From Aphelenchoides besseyi (Eukaryota > Nematoda > Chromadorea > Rhabditida > Aphelenchoididae), in the NCBI GenBank assembly GCA_024699855.1, contig JAMPIQ010000002.1, forward strand, positions 8,680,001 to 8,744,000: a DNA stretch of 64,000 bases, given 5' to 3'. The position numbers and the translations under genes were made by a program. Below, in pieces: positions 33,897-44,900 of the stretch. The notes under the pieces are model-generated. The model saw nothing but the letters and a program-made list of their open reading frames with translations. It ran no database searches and was not told where the DNA came from. The stretch's first letter is position 1. The number at the start of each line of letters is the position of its first letter.

Positions 33897-36872
33897 GAAA
33901 ACGTGCAATGATGGCACCCAAATTAAGAGTATTATACAAACGATCTCATGAACTTATTTATTCTTTCAATTACTACTTGTCAGCTCAAATTCGCTATTTC
34001 AGAGAATAAATGATACGCTAAATTTTGAGGCAAATGTCCATTCTATATTTCTCGGACTTTTTCTTTCAAGCCATTGATATAATAAGCAGAAAGATACGAT
34101 TATGGTTTAAGCACACAACTTGTTCACAAGATCAATACGTTGCTTCTTACTTGCTTTCAATGGTTTTTGGTTTCCGCTGCGACAATATTAACCCAAGGAT
34201 ATTCAATTACAAAGAAAGTTGATCAATTTGTTTGTATAATCAGCTGAAATTAGTTTCTGTATTATTTCTATCCAAGAGGATTGTACTTCTTCTAAAAATA
34301 TTGGCGTTCGCTGGTTACATTCGCGTGAAGACGTGACAACCTATGGTCTCTTTTGCAGTAAATATCAAAAGAAAAAGGCATCGAGCAGAATGATTAATAC
34401 AAACGGTTTATAGAGCCAGCTTGTTTACTCACCAATACCTACCATTGCGCACCTTTATTCTTCAAAGAGCAAGTTGTCATGTTTACGAGAATCATATGTT
34501 AACAGTAAATTCTGCTCCATCAATAACAATTAAAGCCTCTAATTTCATAGCATTTGTTGTTCATCGAACCAGATGCTATGGCTTTCGAACACAACAGTCG
34601 CAACGAATGTCGTTCCCCGACTTCCGACCATTAGCTCATAATTTCAACGACTCTTACAGCCAGGCATTCGGATGCTTGTGACTTTTTCTGAAATGTCCGC
34701 TTGTCATTTCGAGAACTGATTTGACGACCTGACGTTTTGACCGCAATTTTCCGTTTAAAATCGAATTGAACAACCAAAAACTTTCTAAATCAATTGGACT
34801 GCTGTTGACCAATGGTAAGTAATGGCCAAACGTTTTGGGAACAAGTCTTTTTCTTCCGCTGCGGACTGGTCGTCGTTTTCTAATCAGCACTCGCTTTTCG
34901 TTCGTCTCATCATTTAGAGTCCGCAACAGCTGAAACAACGACCGCACCATCAAAAGCCTCAGGCTTTCGCCGACTTTTTTCGGCAAAAACCCAAAGAGCT
35001 TCCGTTGGTCGCTTTGTTTAATAAACTCAACGAGCGTCGTTGTGCGTTGCGAACATTGACAAAAAGTCAAAGTTTGTGTTTTTAACCCCCAACCACTTTT
35101 GGACTATTGGGCGGTTCTTTTTCGGGGTCTCGTCCTTCCGTTTTTCATTGTTTCTCATGTGTTGACGAGCGATTTTCGTCGTTTCCCACTGATGAGTTTG
35201 CACGAAAATGCCCATTCGATTCTCGTCGATATCGGCCCAATGGATCGTGATCTTTTCGGTGCGTTTAATCGACGACCGTCAACGCTCTTCCCCGCATTTT
35301 CGCAAAAACAACGGCGACTAAAATGAAAATAAAACGAGCGGTCCAAGTGCCACTTCTCTGTTTTTAGTGCCCGACCGACCGAATGGCCAAATTTCCTTTA
35401 TTGTCGATCTGTTGAGGTTCCACAGAAGCGACACACTTCGCGAACTTTTGTTGCTGAACATCAACCCTTTACTCGCCACTAATCTTAATTAAACGTCGTT
35501 TTACTGTAAGACGAAATTCGGAATCTGATTACACCCACTTTATTCACTTCTTATGCACAAAAACTTTCCAGAACAAAATCTGTTGGTCTTTGAGTTCAGT
35601 TGATTTGCAGGCAACTGCACTCAAGAGCTCAATTGGTTTGTCGCAAATTCCATTAATTTTTAGTTTTCTTTCTTCACAGGTTCTCGCCCAAAACCGTTAA
35701 TTTCCTCGCCTTCTACTCACTCTCCAACAACCTTCACATATCTTTCGACTCGTAATCGTTGTAGCAAACTGCAGCGCGCAATAAATGGACCGTCCACATG
35801 ATAGTCGGAGAGCACGTCGAATCGAAAGTTCACGTCAATCGAGTCAAAATTTTCGTTGACCTTGGAATCTCCTGCTCGCAACCGTCGCATTTCACGATTT
35901 CGAGCGTCCGGTTTGGAAAACGAGATGAGTTCGAAGAATCAATAGTGTTTCAGTTGCTATTCTTTTCCGACGATGGGAATCACTGGGCATTGTAATTTGG
36001 GTTTCTGTTGTGTTTCGCAACCACACTTATCGCGCATTTCAACCACGAGACTTCTTGTTCGCCACGTGATTGTACTCTGGTTTTTTGTACGTTCTACTGC
36101 TTAGCGAATTTTGTATTAAAATTACTCTGTGCATGTTAGCGAAGCCAAATGGACGTAGCTTCCACTAATCCTCGAGATTTTCGTAATTTCTCTCGCATTT
36201 TGGTTGTTAAGGTCTTCTGTTGGAATTAAGTCTTTTCGAATTATAGCATTCGCTTCACAGTTTTCGCTTACGAAATGCGGACAACATTGATACGAGAGTT
36301 CCGTTCTCGTTTCTGTTTCGCTTGAACGAAGTTAGTCAACGGCGCCAACTTGTTGATTGCCGTCCGTTTTGTCATCTGCTTTTTTGACTGAAAGTCGCGG
36401 CGCAGAATCCGAAAATGTTTTTTGGCCGAACGACTGCGCCGCCCACTTTTCTCAAACTTCTTACCATTGATGCCCCAAGCTTACGGTTTCATTTCGCCGT
36501 TTCTTGAAGCTGGAGAGGCTCGTGATCGGGAGCGGAAGCCGACTCGCTCTTCGTTCGCTGCTCCCTTTCGGCGTTTTGAATTTTCTTCCGTTGGCGTAAG
36601 TGCGTCTAACGGGCGTGTTTTGTTTGTGCTTCGAACGGAGGGACGAATTGGATTTTTCGCAAATCGCCACCGTCGTTTTTCGGTTGTTCCCGAATGTGAT
36701 TCCCGCGCACTAATGAAATGCACGGGCGAGAATCTCGACTGTTTGCACTTTTCGTCCTCTTCGATCGTTTTCCGGGTCGTGTGCGCTTATCAAGTGACTT
36801 TTCCTTTACATTTCCAGTCTTTTGATTACTCGTTTCTAGTTGCTATCTCTACATTCAACAGTGTTGTCCGAA
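33897..36872. other. Large intergenic region
   Basis: About 3 kb between the Pro/Trp-rich gene and the Shisa-like gene. AGAATAAATG near 34004 is the likely polyadenylation signal of the former. Long open stretches (138 codons at 35070-34654 minus, 172 at 36422-36940 plus) start at non-ATG codons or have no domain, and I regard them as chance. The region could hold distal regulatory sequence. Confidence 0.45.
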
Positions 36873-38847
36873 ATGCGTCCACCGCCCGATCTTTTGGAGC
36901 ATCTAATTACGATAACGGCACTAATGATTCTTACCATTGATGCTGAAGTCTGTCCCATCGAAAACCCAACTGACACGCCGACAACTGCCACAGCTTCTGG
37001 AGACAATGCGGTTGGACCGGTGAAAAAGCTTTTGCTGAAACCAAAAAGTTGTCCCGACTTCAAAGATGATGAGGACCAAAGTCATTGTTGTCCTTCGAGG
37101 ATCACATTCGGCTCTTTTTATTGCTGTACACTCAATCAGAAACATCAAATTGAATCGGAAATCGCCTCTGAACGACGCAAGCAGTTTGTCAAGAAGTGAG
37201 TTTTCAAATTACAAAACATTTCAACCTTTAACATCGTTCAACTGCTCGATTTGCAGTTGACCTCATAGCGCAGTGGGTTGTTGTGTTGTTTTAGAGGGCG
37301 GGTAATCGGCGTGTTCTTCAGTTTAGTCGTTTGTTGTTGTCATTGCAACAAACGAATATGAGGAACACAAAATCAGTGACAGTTCGGTATCTGTTGGCAC
37401 TGTGCTCTTCACGCGTAGCTGACTATCGAAGAGCTGGAACATTTCTTTTTCATTTGTTGCTTATCTTAGTCGTGGATTGAAATTTTTGGACACTTCGACG
37501 AAATTGTCACGACAGTTGTCGGAATGGCTTCTTTGGGCTGTCTTCAACACACGCGCGAGATGTGTCGTCACATCGTTGAGACCGCGGATTTGCAGGCACT
37601 ACTCTTCTTCGTCTTTCGTATTCAGTTTTTTGTTGGAGCTTAATCGGAGGACCCACGAAGTGAATGCTTTGGTTGTGCCCAAATTCGCAGCACTTTTTTG
37701 CTTGTCGTTGCGACAGTCGGGAACCGAAACGGAACTTGGCTGTGCGGTCTAATCAAATTCGAACAGATTTTCATCGACAGCCAACGCTCCCTCGACAATT
37801 CGGTGAAAACAAAACGTTTGTGAAAATGCAGCGATTTCCGTCGATGAAAACGACAAGCAAAATGCCCGTCGGCCAAAAGCGATAAAAATTGTAAACAAAC
37901 AAATTCCACCAAACGTGATTGCTTTTAGATATCTGGCCGTAATTATTATTGTGACGATTAGTTTGGCCATTCTCGGCATCGTAATTGCATCCATGATCTG
38001 CAAACGAGTTCGATTCTGTCCACTTCATCACTCCAAGGCGTCGTGTTAGTTGGCTAGTCAAATGAAGCATATGATTGTTTGTTTTTAGATTTGAATTCGG
38101 GATCAAGTTTCCAAACTTCGTCGATTCACGGCGCATCACGATACTACCGACCCGTAGATCAACAGCCACCCGTCAGCCGGCACTCAACCACATTTAATGC
38201 TCTCAATTCTTCACCACCTCAACTCAATAAGCCACCAAATGCTTATGAAGGTAAGGGGCCTAAACTCCGACGTTTGTACTCTTCGTATGATATCACAATT
38301 CGTCCATTGGATTAACTGCAACACAAGTTGGCTTTGTATTAACCGGAAAGGCACACGGGCCTTGTGACCGTGATTTGTGCGATTGTCTTCAAAAACAAGT
38401 CGAAATTTCATCCGTCGGACGGAAACGAATCGCGTGATTCTCTGCCGCAACAAATTGAATTTCTGCGGCCAAGTTTGAAAGCGGACGCTTCGGAACTTGA
38501 GACGTCAAGAAACCGTCTGCGGGGGAACGTAAAAACTCCAATTTCCCAAATCACAAAAGCGGGAGTGTAACAACAACAATTTGCTTTTCGACTTAATCAT
38601 CAAAAGCCCACTGTTGAGGTCGTCTTAAAATAGAAACAACGAAATCGACTTAAAAGCTTGAAATTGATTACTTTTGTTTTCAGCACCTCCACCTTACGAA
38701 TCCTGCACAGCATACCGACCGTTGACCGGCGCTCATCTTCAACATCAATACAACAGAGTGCTGGAGAACGAACTGAACGGACAACTCGAACGATGTTCGC
38801 CAACGGAAACCAATCGTACGAATTCCGTCGAACAACTCAGAGATTGA
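36873..38847 (+). CDS. Shisa-like single-pass membrane protein
   Basis: Five exons: 36873-37195, 37929-38044, 38089-38250 and 38684-38847 are clear, and two introns are long for this window (733 and 433 nt). A signal peptide (LLEHLITITALMILTIDA) is followed by a short Cys-rich ectodomain (SCPDF..., SHCCPSRITFGSFYCC). One membrane segment (AVIIIVTISLAILGIVIASMIC) leads to a Ser/Pro-rich cytosolic tail with the motif EAPPPYES (a PPxY WW-domain ligand). The order signal peptide, CC-containing domain, membrane segment, PPxY tail is that of Shisa/WBP1/CYYR1-type adaptor proteins, which act in trafficking of receptors. Exact subfamily not resolved. (Four coding exons are the ones I can place; a further small one is not excluded.). 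Confidence 0.72.
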
Positions 38848-39512
38848 TAACTTTATTTGTTTATTGTTGTGTGCACCAAAGTTGTTTAGACGTTTCGGTG
38901 TTCTTGCCGATTTGTGAACGTTGAAACAACTTTGAGTTGTCGACAATCACCGAGATGCCTTCATCTTAGCCAATCTAACGTCCCGATGTCTGTTGTTCTT
39001 TTCGTGTTTGCTTTGTGTTTCTGCTGCTAGTTTAGAGCTTGGGACAAACGCTTCGATGTTCTTCTATTGCTCTGTACCTTCTTTCGTACTGCGTTATTGT
39101 CCAATCAGTTAGCTCATGTACTAACCGCAGTTGCACGACTAAAACTACCAAAATTTTGATCACTGCTATTCGCCCTTTCTACTGCATATTCCACATGTGA
39201 ATTCTTATTCTTTCTCATCTACGGTTCATGTTCTCAATTTTCGTTTGTACATATTTTCTCGGTCATTGCCGTTGCACAGCTATTCTTCATTACGGGCTCT
39301 TGATTCTTGTTGTTATTGAGTATTCAACAACCAATTAGCTTATTGATTCGAACTCAATAAAACTATTTACGTTTTTGATGACAATCAGAGTTGGAGGATT
39401 ATGAAAACCGAACAACCGAAAACTCACGATATCAAACGCGACTGTGCAAACAACAACGCAGATCGGTGTGTTCACTGAACGAATCCAAACCTTTGAGTAC
39501 TTGTTTTGAAGT
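38848..39512. other. Intergenic region
   Basis: This holds the 3' UTR of the Shisa-like gene, with CAATAAAAC near 39355 as a possible polyadenylation signal, and the upstream region of the next plus-strand gene. Confidence 0.4.
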
Positions 39513-40793
39513 ATGCAACTAACTGCTGAGGCCCGTTATTGCTTTTTACGTCATTATTGGCCGTATAATAAACCTCTTGGTCTTGACCTCTGCAAACCGT
39601 CACACGATAGAAACAACTGGCTATACAACAGTATGGTATGTGATCAATGATTATTGTAATCAACAACGGTTTAGTTGTTGTGTCAAGCAAACATTCCGGC
39701 TTTAAAACGCCTTTTTGAAAACGTTCGTATCTCCGAACAAAATGATGGAAAACAGAACATTTTACACCTAAATCGAGGTCTTGGAGCAAAAGTTTACGCG
39801 AGTTCTGAAATCAAGAATTTGATTCTCGAACTTTATCGACCACTGTATTTCGGCATATTAGTGGGCAGTTTCCAACGCTTCGTTCCTCAATGGCTGCTCG
39901 AATTAGCGAACGGTCAGTTCAAAAGCATATTCACGAATTAAAAAGAAAACTCCAGAAGCCACTGAGCTAGTAATTGAAGAAGCAACAACTACTCTCGAAT
40001 TTGCTAATTTGTTACAAATGATGAGACCGAATATACGGTTGGAATGCGCCATCGACTATTTGTATGACATTGAGTCATTGAGTCTCTGTTATTACAAAAA
40101 CAACGATATGAGCAGCCGTCAAACAGGTACAGTTCATACAACATATTTTACTCATTGCTAAATTGTATTTAGTTAATTTAAACAACTTGTTGAAACATAG
40201 AATACAGGAACTAGATTTGAGTTTAGTTTCTAAAAAGGCAATTAGCTGCAGGTAGCCGGTAAACCAAATCGACAATCAAGTTTAGTGTTTAAGCTCTGAA
40301 TGCCCTGTCCAAGCATCAGTTCGATGTATTCATTTGAAGTGTCCAACAAGTCGCCTTTCCAAAGTCTCAAAGAAATTAGCTAAACTGAAACGTGTCATCC
40401 CAAAAACCGAAAGATGGATTTTACATTGTGATTCAAACAAAGATGTGAGGTTTCGTTCTTATTTTTAGTCAATTCTATTTTTAGATCTTTTCCGAAGAGA
40501 ACTTACTGGAATTGCTTAGTCGATTTTTCGAACAACTTCTTTCTTGTGCATACACCTGCTCAAAGATCGTACCACAGGGTATCGTTCAGCTTCAGGTTTC
40601 CGCAAATTACTTTTACTCGAACCTTCCCAACGATTTCGATCAATTGTTATTCTCACATTTTGCAGCTACTTCTAGTCAAGCTAAACTCTGCAGATGTAAA
40701 GTAAAAAAAGAAAAACAAGAACTCCAAATTTCCTTTACACTCCAACATTCGAATTTTGTTTTGGTGTCCAATTTGAAGATTCAAACTGCATGA
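39513..40793 (+). CDS. Multi-exon protein of unknown function
   Basis: Five or six exons join in consistent phase from ATG 39513 to TGA 40791-40793 and give about 350 residues. Segments include RYCFLRHYWPYNKPLGLDLC, ALKRLFENVRISEQNDGKQN, QRFVPQWLLELANEATELVI, LLKHRIQELDLSLVSKKA, and a C-terminal part beginning ENLLELLSRFFEQLLS. The alternation of short helices and strands, with phrases like LKHRIQELDLSLVSK, recalls divergent F-box/leucine-rich-repeat type proteins, but I cannot assign a family. Upstream ATGs are possible. It ends 38 nt before the stop of the convergent minus-strand gene, so their 3' UTRs must overlap or nearly touch. Confidence 0.55.
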
Positions 40794-40831
40794 TTGGTTT
40801 ATTTCAATAAAAAGTTCACATGACTCTAAAC

Positions 40832-41626
40832 TTATTGAACGGTCAGTACAACAGACGAGTTGACTTGAACTTTGTACGGCGACTCCGCATTCGTTGTTGC
40901 CTCAGAATTGTTGAAACGATTTAGCAACACGATCTCGAGCATTTGCTTCAACGACGGAGCATTTTCTTCAGCAATTGTAAGACCGGTGGGTGCTTTATCA
41001 GATGAATAATTGCTTGGACGTTCGGTATTTCCAGCAAAACCCGAATTTATCGGAGATTGTGCGTCAGTCGAATTTCCTTGTTGTGTGCTTTTCAATAACG
41101 CAGTATTGTAAGTCAAACTGTCATTTGACCGTTGTTGAGGCAATTCAGTTGAGTTGCTCGGACCAAGGGTTGAGTTTCTTGGATCATAAGTTGAATTGCT
41201 TGGTTCCTCTGTTGAAGTTTGATAGTACCATTCTGTGGAGTTAAGAGATGATTGAGTAGAATAAATAGGCAATTCCGTTGAGTTGAACGGTGGCTAATAA
41301 GTTGTTTCAAGATATCTAGTAATTGTAAAGTTACTTACTGGTTCAATAGTGTAGTTTCCGGGAAATTGAGACGAATTGCCAATTGGGGAATCACTTGTTT
41401 CTGGATGTGATAATTCGGTTGTCGTAGGCAAATCGCTGACATTCTGAACTTTAGTAACGTTTCCAACAATGACTGGACTATCAGTTGAGACATTAATGCT
41501 TATAGACGCGGACTCAAAGTGCTTTTGCGATTCTCCAATCCATCGACCATGTGGATCAATTGGAAGAATACGAGGGGTTACAAAGTCGAACAGAAGAAAC
41601 ACAACAGTGAAGTACAGAACCTTCAT
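40832..41626 (-). CDS. Secreted Ser/Thr/Asn-rich, mucin-like protein
   Basis: Two exons split by a short GT-AG intron at about 41339-41295 (phase 0). A signal peptide (MKVLYFTVVFLLFDFVTP) is followed by about 220 residues rich in Ser, Thr, Asn and Pro. They hold many N-glycosylation sequons, several in near-repeats of the type NSTE/SNSTY/RNSTLG/SNSTELP near 41120-41290. The C-terminus is more ordered (LKQMLEIVLLNRFNNSEA) and ends VVLTVQ. No domain is recognised. Heavy glycosylation and secretion are inferred, as for surface-coat or gland mucins. An in-frame ATG 15 nt upstream (41641) is also possible. Confidence 0.65.
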
Positions 41627-41655
41627 TTTTCTATAGTACATTTGACAGAGCCGAT

Positions 41656-41663
41656 GTTTTATA
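41656..41663 (-). promoter_or_regulatory. TATA box of mucin-like gene
   Basis: TATAAAAC on the minus strand lies only about 30 nt before the start codon at 41626, which leaves room for almost no 5' UTR. Confidence 0.45.
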
Positions 41664-41685
41664 CAGAAACCTTATCGGTAATTTA

Positions 41686-42129
41686 ATGGAACGCAATTGT
41701 GCAATGGACGCGAATTTGGATCACTATCTATTTGTTCGTTGGCACACACCTAATAGTCAATTCTGTTTGCTCAATAATCTCTTGAAAATTGGGCGTTTGC
41801 GAGCAATTCTTGACGTCAAATTTGATTGTAATGTGATTATTTCTATTTGCACTTATCATGAAATTCCAACGAATTTTTACTGTTTCTGCTGTGCTACTGA
41901 TCTCAGAGCAACAGTGCCACGCCCGTTCTTAAATGCTGTGATATCATATAAAAGATTAATGAGTGAACGATTGAAAATTTTATGTTTTTATGCAAGACAT
42001 CCATTATGGCATTTGAACTTCACTCTCACTACTCTTTGTCTTAAAAAAGGTGAGAAGCCTCTTATAAGAAATGCAATTAACTTCTTCAATGCTATTCAAC
42101 AACAGATGAATGTCGCTGAGAACAATTGA
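41686..42129 (+). CDS. Uncertain 147-codon open reading frame
   Basis: An unspliced ATG-started frame of 147 residues lies between two TATA-driven genes that diverge (mucin-like, minus) and continue (Srt, plus). The product would be rich in Cys, Phe, Leu and Asn (for example FDCNVIISICTYHEIPTNF, LTTLCLKKGEKPLI). It has no signal peptide or domain that I recognise. It may be a real single-exon gene or a chance frame. No promoter was seen for it. Confidence 0.25.
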   Translation: MERNCAMDANLDHYLFVRWHTPNSQFCLLNNLLKIGRLRAILDVKFDCNVIISICTYHEIPTNFYCFCCATDLRATVPRPFLNAVISYKRLMSERLKILCFYARHPLWHLNFTLTTLCLKKGEKPLIRNAINFFNAIQQQMNVAENN

Positions 42130-42236
42130 ACGGAAATCACAGTCGTGTCTTTGTATTGCAAAACGGAAATCTTCATCGTATTCACGACTGTTATTCTCAC
42201 TTTTGACAAATCCGATAGCCAATGAAATCAAGGGCA

Positions 42237-42244
42237 TATAAAAG
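42237..42244 (+). promoter_or_regulatory. TATA box of Srt receptor gene
   Basis: TATAAAAG lies 64 nt before the start codon at 42301. Confidence 0.5.
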
Positions 42245-42300
42245 GACTGACTGGTTACGTAGACGTTGAATTTAGTTTACCGTAACTGTGAGCTGAAGAA

Positions 42301-43744
42301 ATGGAGAAGTTCTTGTTCAATCCCGACTTTTACAACAAGTTTTACAATTGTTCTACACATACTCCAGAGGTGTGATCTTAGAGATTTAAAAAGCGTATTG
42401 AACATTTAGGAATGGCATGCATTTGGTAGTTCGAGTATTGGAATTGCTGCAATTTACATTGCTATTGGTCTAATGTATGAGATTCTTTAGTGAATTGCAA
42501 CTGTAAATGCAATGTTTCATCAGATTATTTTCAGCTTTCCCTGTCTTTATGTTATGGGTTCGAACCGTTTTTTGAAACTGTCATGCTACAAGATCATGTA
42601 TTTTCTCGGTACTTTCACAATGAGATTTCCGTAATACTGCGGTTTATAGGTGTGATTGATGTTGCTTGCATATTTATAAACTCAATTCTAAGTGGTATTT
42701 TCACATATGAAGGTGCAGTTTTCTGTGATCATCCAACTTTGATGTACATATCTGGTGGGATATCTACTGGTTTATGGTTTTCAGCGTGCTGTGCTTGCGG
42801 TGAGGATTAATTTAGTCTTGAGTATATAAGTTGCTGTAACCATAAAATAATAACATCGTGGAGGTTCACTAAACCTTATTTTTTATAGTGCTTTTGGCCT
42901 TAAATCGCTGTTGTGACCTGCTCCGACCGAATTGGATGGAAACACTATTCGGTGGAAGTCGAACTTACTGGTGGTTGCTGGTGCCAACTATCTATGGTCT
43001 TTATTTCATTGTCTTTACACCTCCACTCATTTACACTTCAATTTATAATGCCGCTTTTTTTGATCCATTTACTGGGACGGATAAAGCAGATGCTGAGCTG
43101 TATACCTCATGGTAATTTTACAGATCATTCAGATTCTTTCGTAGTTAATTAACTTTGATTCGCTATTTTAATCGAAACTTTTCATGCCACACACCGCCAA
43201 CAATTGCGTTGTTATCGTGATTCTGTGCTCTGCTTACTCGTGTGTTTGCGTCTACGTTTGTATGAGGGGACGAGTTGCTCAGAACATGGGTCATTCGACG
43301 AATCGACACGGAATGAGCGTCATGCAACGACAAGCACGTTGCTTTTCACATCGTATATTGCTAAAATGAACTGTTTAGATCATTGCCCAAGCGACGTTAA
43401 TTTGTGCTTTGATTTTGATTGCGGCGACTATCTATGTTCGAATGCAATTCTTTGAGTGAGCGATCAACCTATTAGACTCTTAATCAATTCTCTTTAGTAC
43501 TCCCAGCTACATGATAATCGTTGGACAAGTGACGTGGCAATCCTCACACGGAGGTGCTGTTTTCATTTATCTCTTCTTGAACAGAACAATGCGTCGTGAA
43601 ATTATGAAGAGCTTCTTTCCCAATGGCTTTTGCTCGAACCGCAGTGGCACCGTTTCGACGACTCAGGTTGCAAAGATCGGAGGTGCACCAGCATTCACAT
43701 CTTTGCGTGATCAAGAAGAAAACGACGAGAGTACTCGCTATTAA
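42301..43744 (+). CDS. Serpentine chemoreceptor, Srt family, with two irregular splice sites
   Basis: The N-terminus (FYNCSTHTPEEWHAFGSSS) and all later motifs fit Srt receptors: FPCLYVMGSN, SCYKIMYFLGVIDVACIF, a Cys-Asp-His-Pro loop, LLALNRCCDLL, WWLLVPTIYGLYFIVFTPPL, PHTANNCVVIVILCSAYSC and the closing WQSSHGGAVFIYLFLNRTMR. Most junctions are normal GT-AG. Two are not. Before FMPHTANN the only way to keep frame is an acceptor at about 43167 (TTTTAATC|G) without AG. After VMQRQ the in-frame donor would be GC (CAA|GCACGT at about 43333). Either the gene uses rare splice sites, or it is decaying, or the assembly has small errors. Confidence 0.78.
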
Positions 43745-44528
43745 TTGCTATATCTAGTTATGTAAACTAACCGAACTGTGACGGCACTGGTGAGGGTCAC
43801 GTTTAGTCTTACTATGCATCTGTTATTTGATGAATAAATAGATTTTAACAAACAAATCTGTTGATATCTTTGAGTCCTGCTCGTCTGAAGACTCATTCTG
43901 ATCGCACTTCGTAAAAACAAACTCGCGAAATAGCTCAAATGTTTTGTGCTGCAAAAACTAACGTAATTCAAATTCAACTCTTCGATCTAAACACCACAGA
44001 TGCAAAGTCGAATGCTTTTGTGTTTTCGGTTGTTTTAGTTTTCTCTTGAACGTCGTTCAAGACCTTCACGTCACAAAGTGCTTTCAACTGAACGATATCA
44101 AAGAGAACTTTTATTGGACATTTGCCTTCTCATTATCCCGCTGAATTTCGACATTAAAATGACAACAAATTCATCTTAACACTAGAATTAAAAGTTCGTG
44201 TTCTCATAATCCACTTCTATTTCACGACTAGAGTTCAAGAAGATTTCATTTCTTTCCAAAGGTTTTTCGTTGGGAGTGTTTGAGGGCGTTCACTGTGACG
44301 GAAAGCCACGACAACGATCGATCGTGAATTGAAGCAAAACAACGCCAAGCAGCGATGACTGTGCATTCGAAGCTGCGAGCATTGTTTTGAGATCATTAAT
44401 TAAAACAAAGTGTTAATTTTGTAGAGAATGTTTGATACAATTTTCCGCTGGTTTTTGTTTATTTGATCGTGGCTTCTTGTTGTTTTTCACGTCACACTTT
44501 TAGTTTTGTCCATTCGTTCTGCGATTGG
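43745..44528. other. Intergenic region upstream of the BRK1 block
   Basis: This contains GAATAAATAG near 43831 as a possible polyadenylation signal for the Srt gene, and the promoter region of the four-gene block that follows. No gene is seen. Confidence 0.4.
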
Positions 44529-44892
44529 ATGCCTTTCAACGCCGGCGCTACGACTTCGATTCAACAGCAATTGAGCGCCGATTGGGATAACCGAGAGTTC
44601 AATTACGTTATTTCCGAGTACGTGAAACGAATTGCCGATACCGTTGGACAATTCTGTAAGTTGCTGTGTTGTTTTCATTTTCTCGTTTTTGTTTTAATTT
44701 CAGATCTGTCGTCTCAAAACAAACTCGCCACTTTGAACGACAAAGTCACTCGTCTCGAGCGTAAAGTCGAGTTCTTGGAAGCGAATGTAAGTTTATCTAT
44801 TTGGAGAGTTTTTGGAAGCTCGAAGAAAGCCAATAGACAGTCTACGATAATTGTTCGGTTTTTAGCTTACACGTGGAGAAACTCTCAATTAG
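44529..44892 (+). CDS. BRK1: BRICK1, SCAR/WAVE complex subunit
   Basis: Exons 44529-44655, 44704-44786 and 44866-44892 give 78 residues (human BRK1 is 75). The match runs over nearly the whole protein: QQLSADWDNREF against the human QDWANRE segment, then VKRIADTVGQFYLSSQNKLA, TLNDKVTRLERKVEFLEA and a final TRGETLN that corresponds to TKGETL. BRK1 is the small coiled-coil subunit of the pentameric WAVE regulatory complex that drives Arp2/3 actin nucleation. Its TAG stop (44890-44892) lies only 8 nt before the ATG of the NDUFA6 gene, on the same strand, and the sequence CAATTAG around it looks like a 3' splice acceptor. Confidence 0.92.
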
Positions 44893-44900
44893 GTTTTGAA

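Noticed and set aside
34654..35070. 138-codon minus-strand frame
   Set aside because: No domain and no acceptable exon partners; basic, low-information composition.
36422..36940. 172-codon plus-strand frame overlapping the Shisa-like start
   Set aside because: Non-ATG start, different frame from the supported gene, Arg/Phe/Ser-rich composition without motifs.
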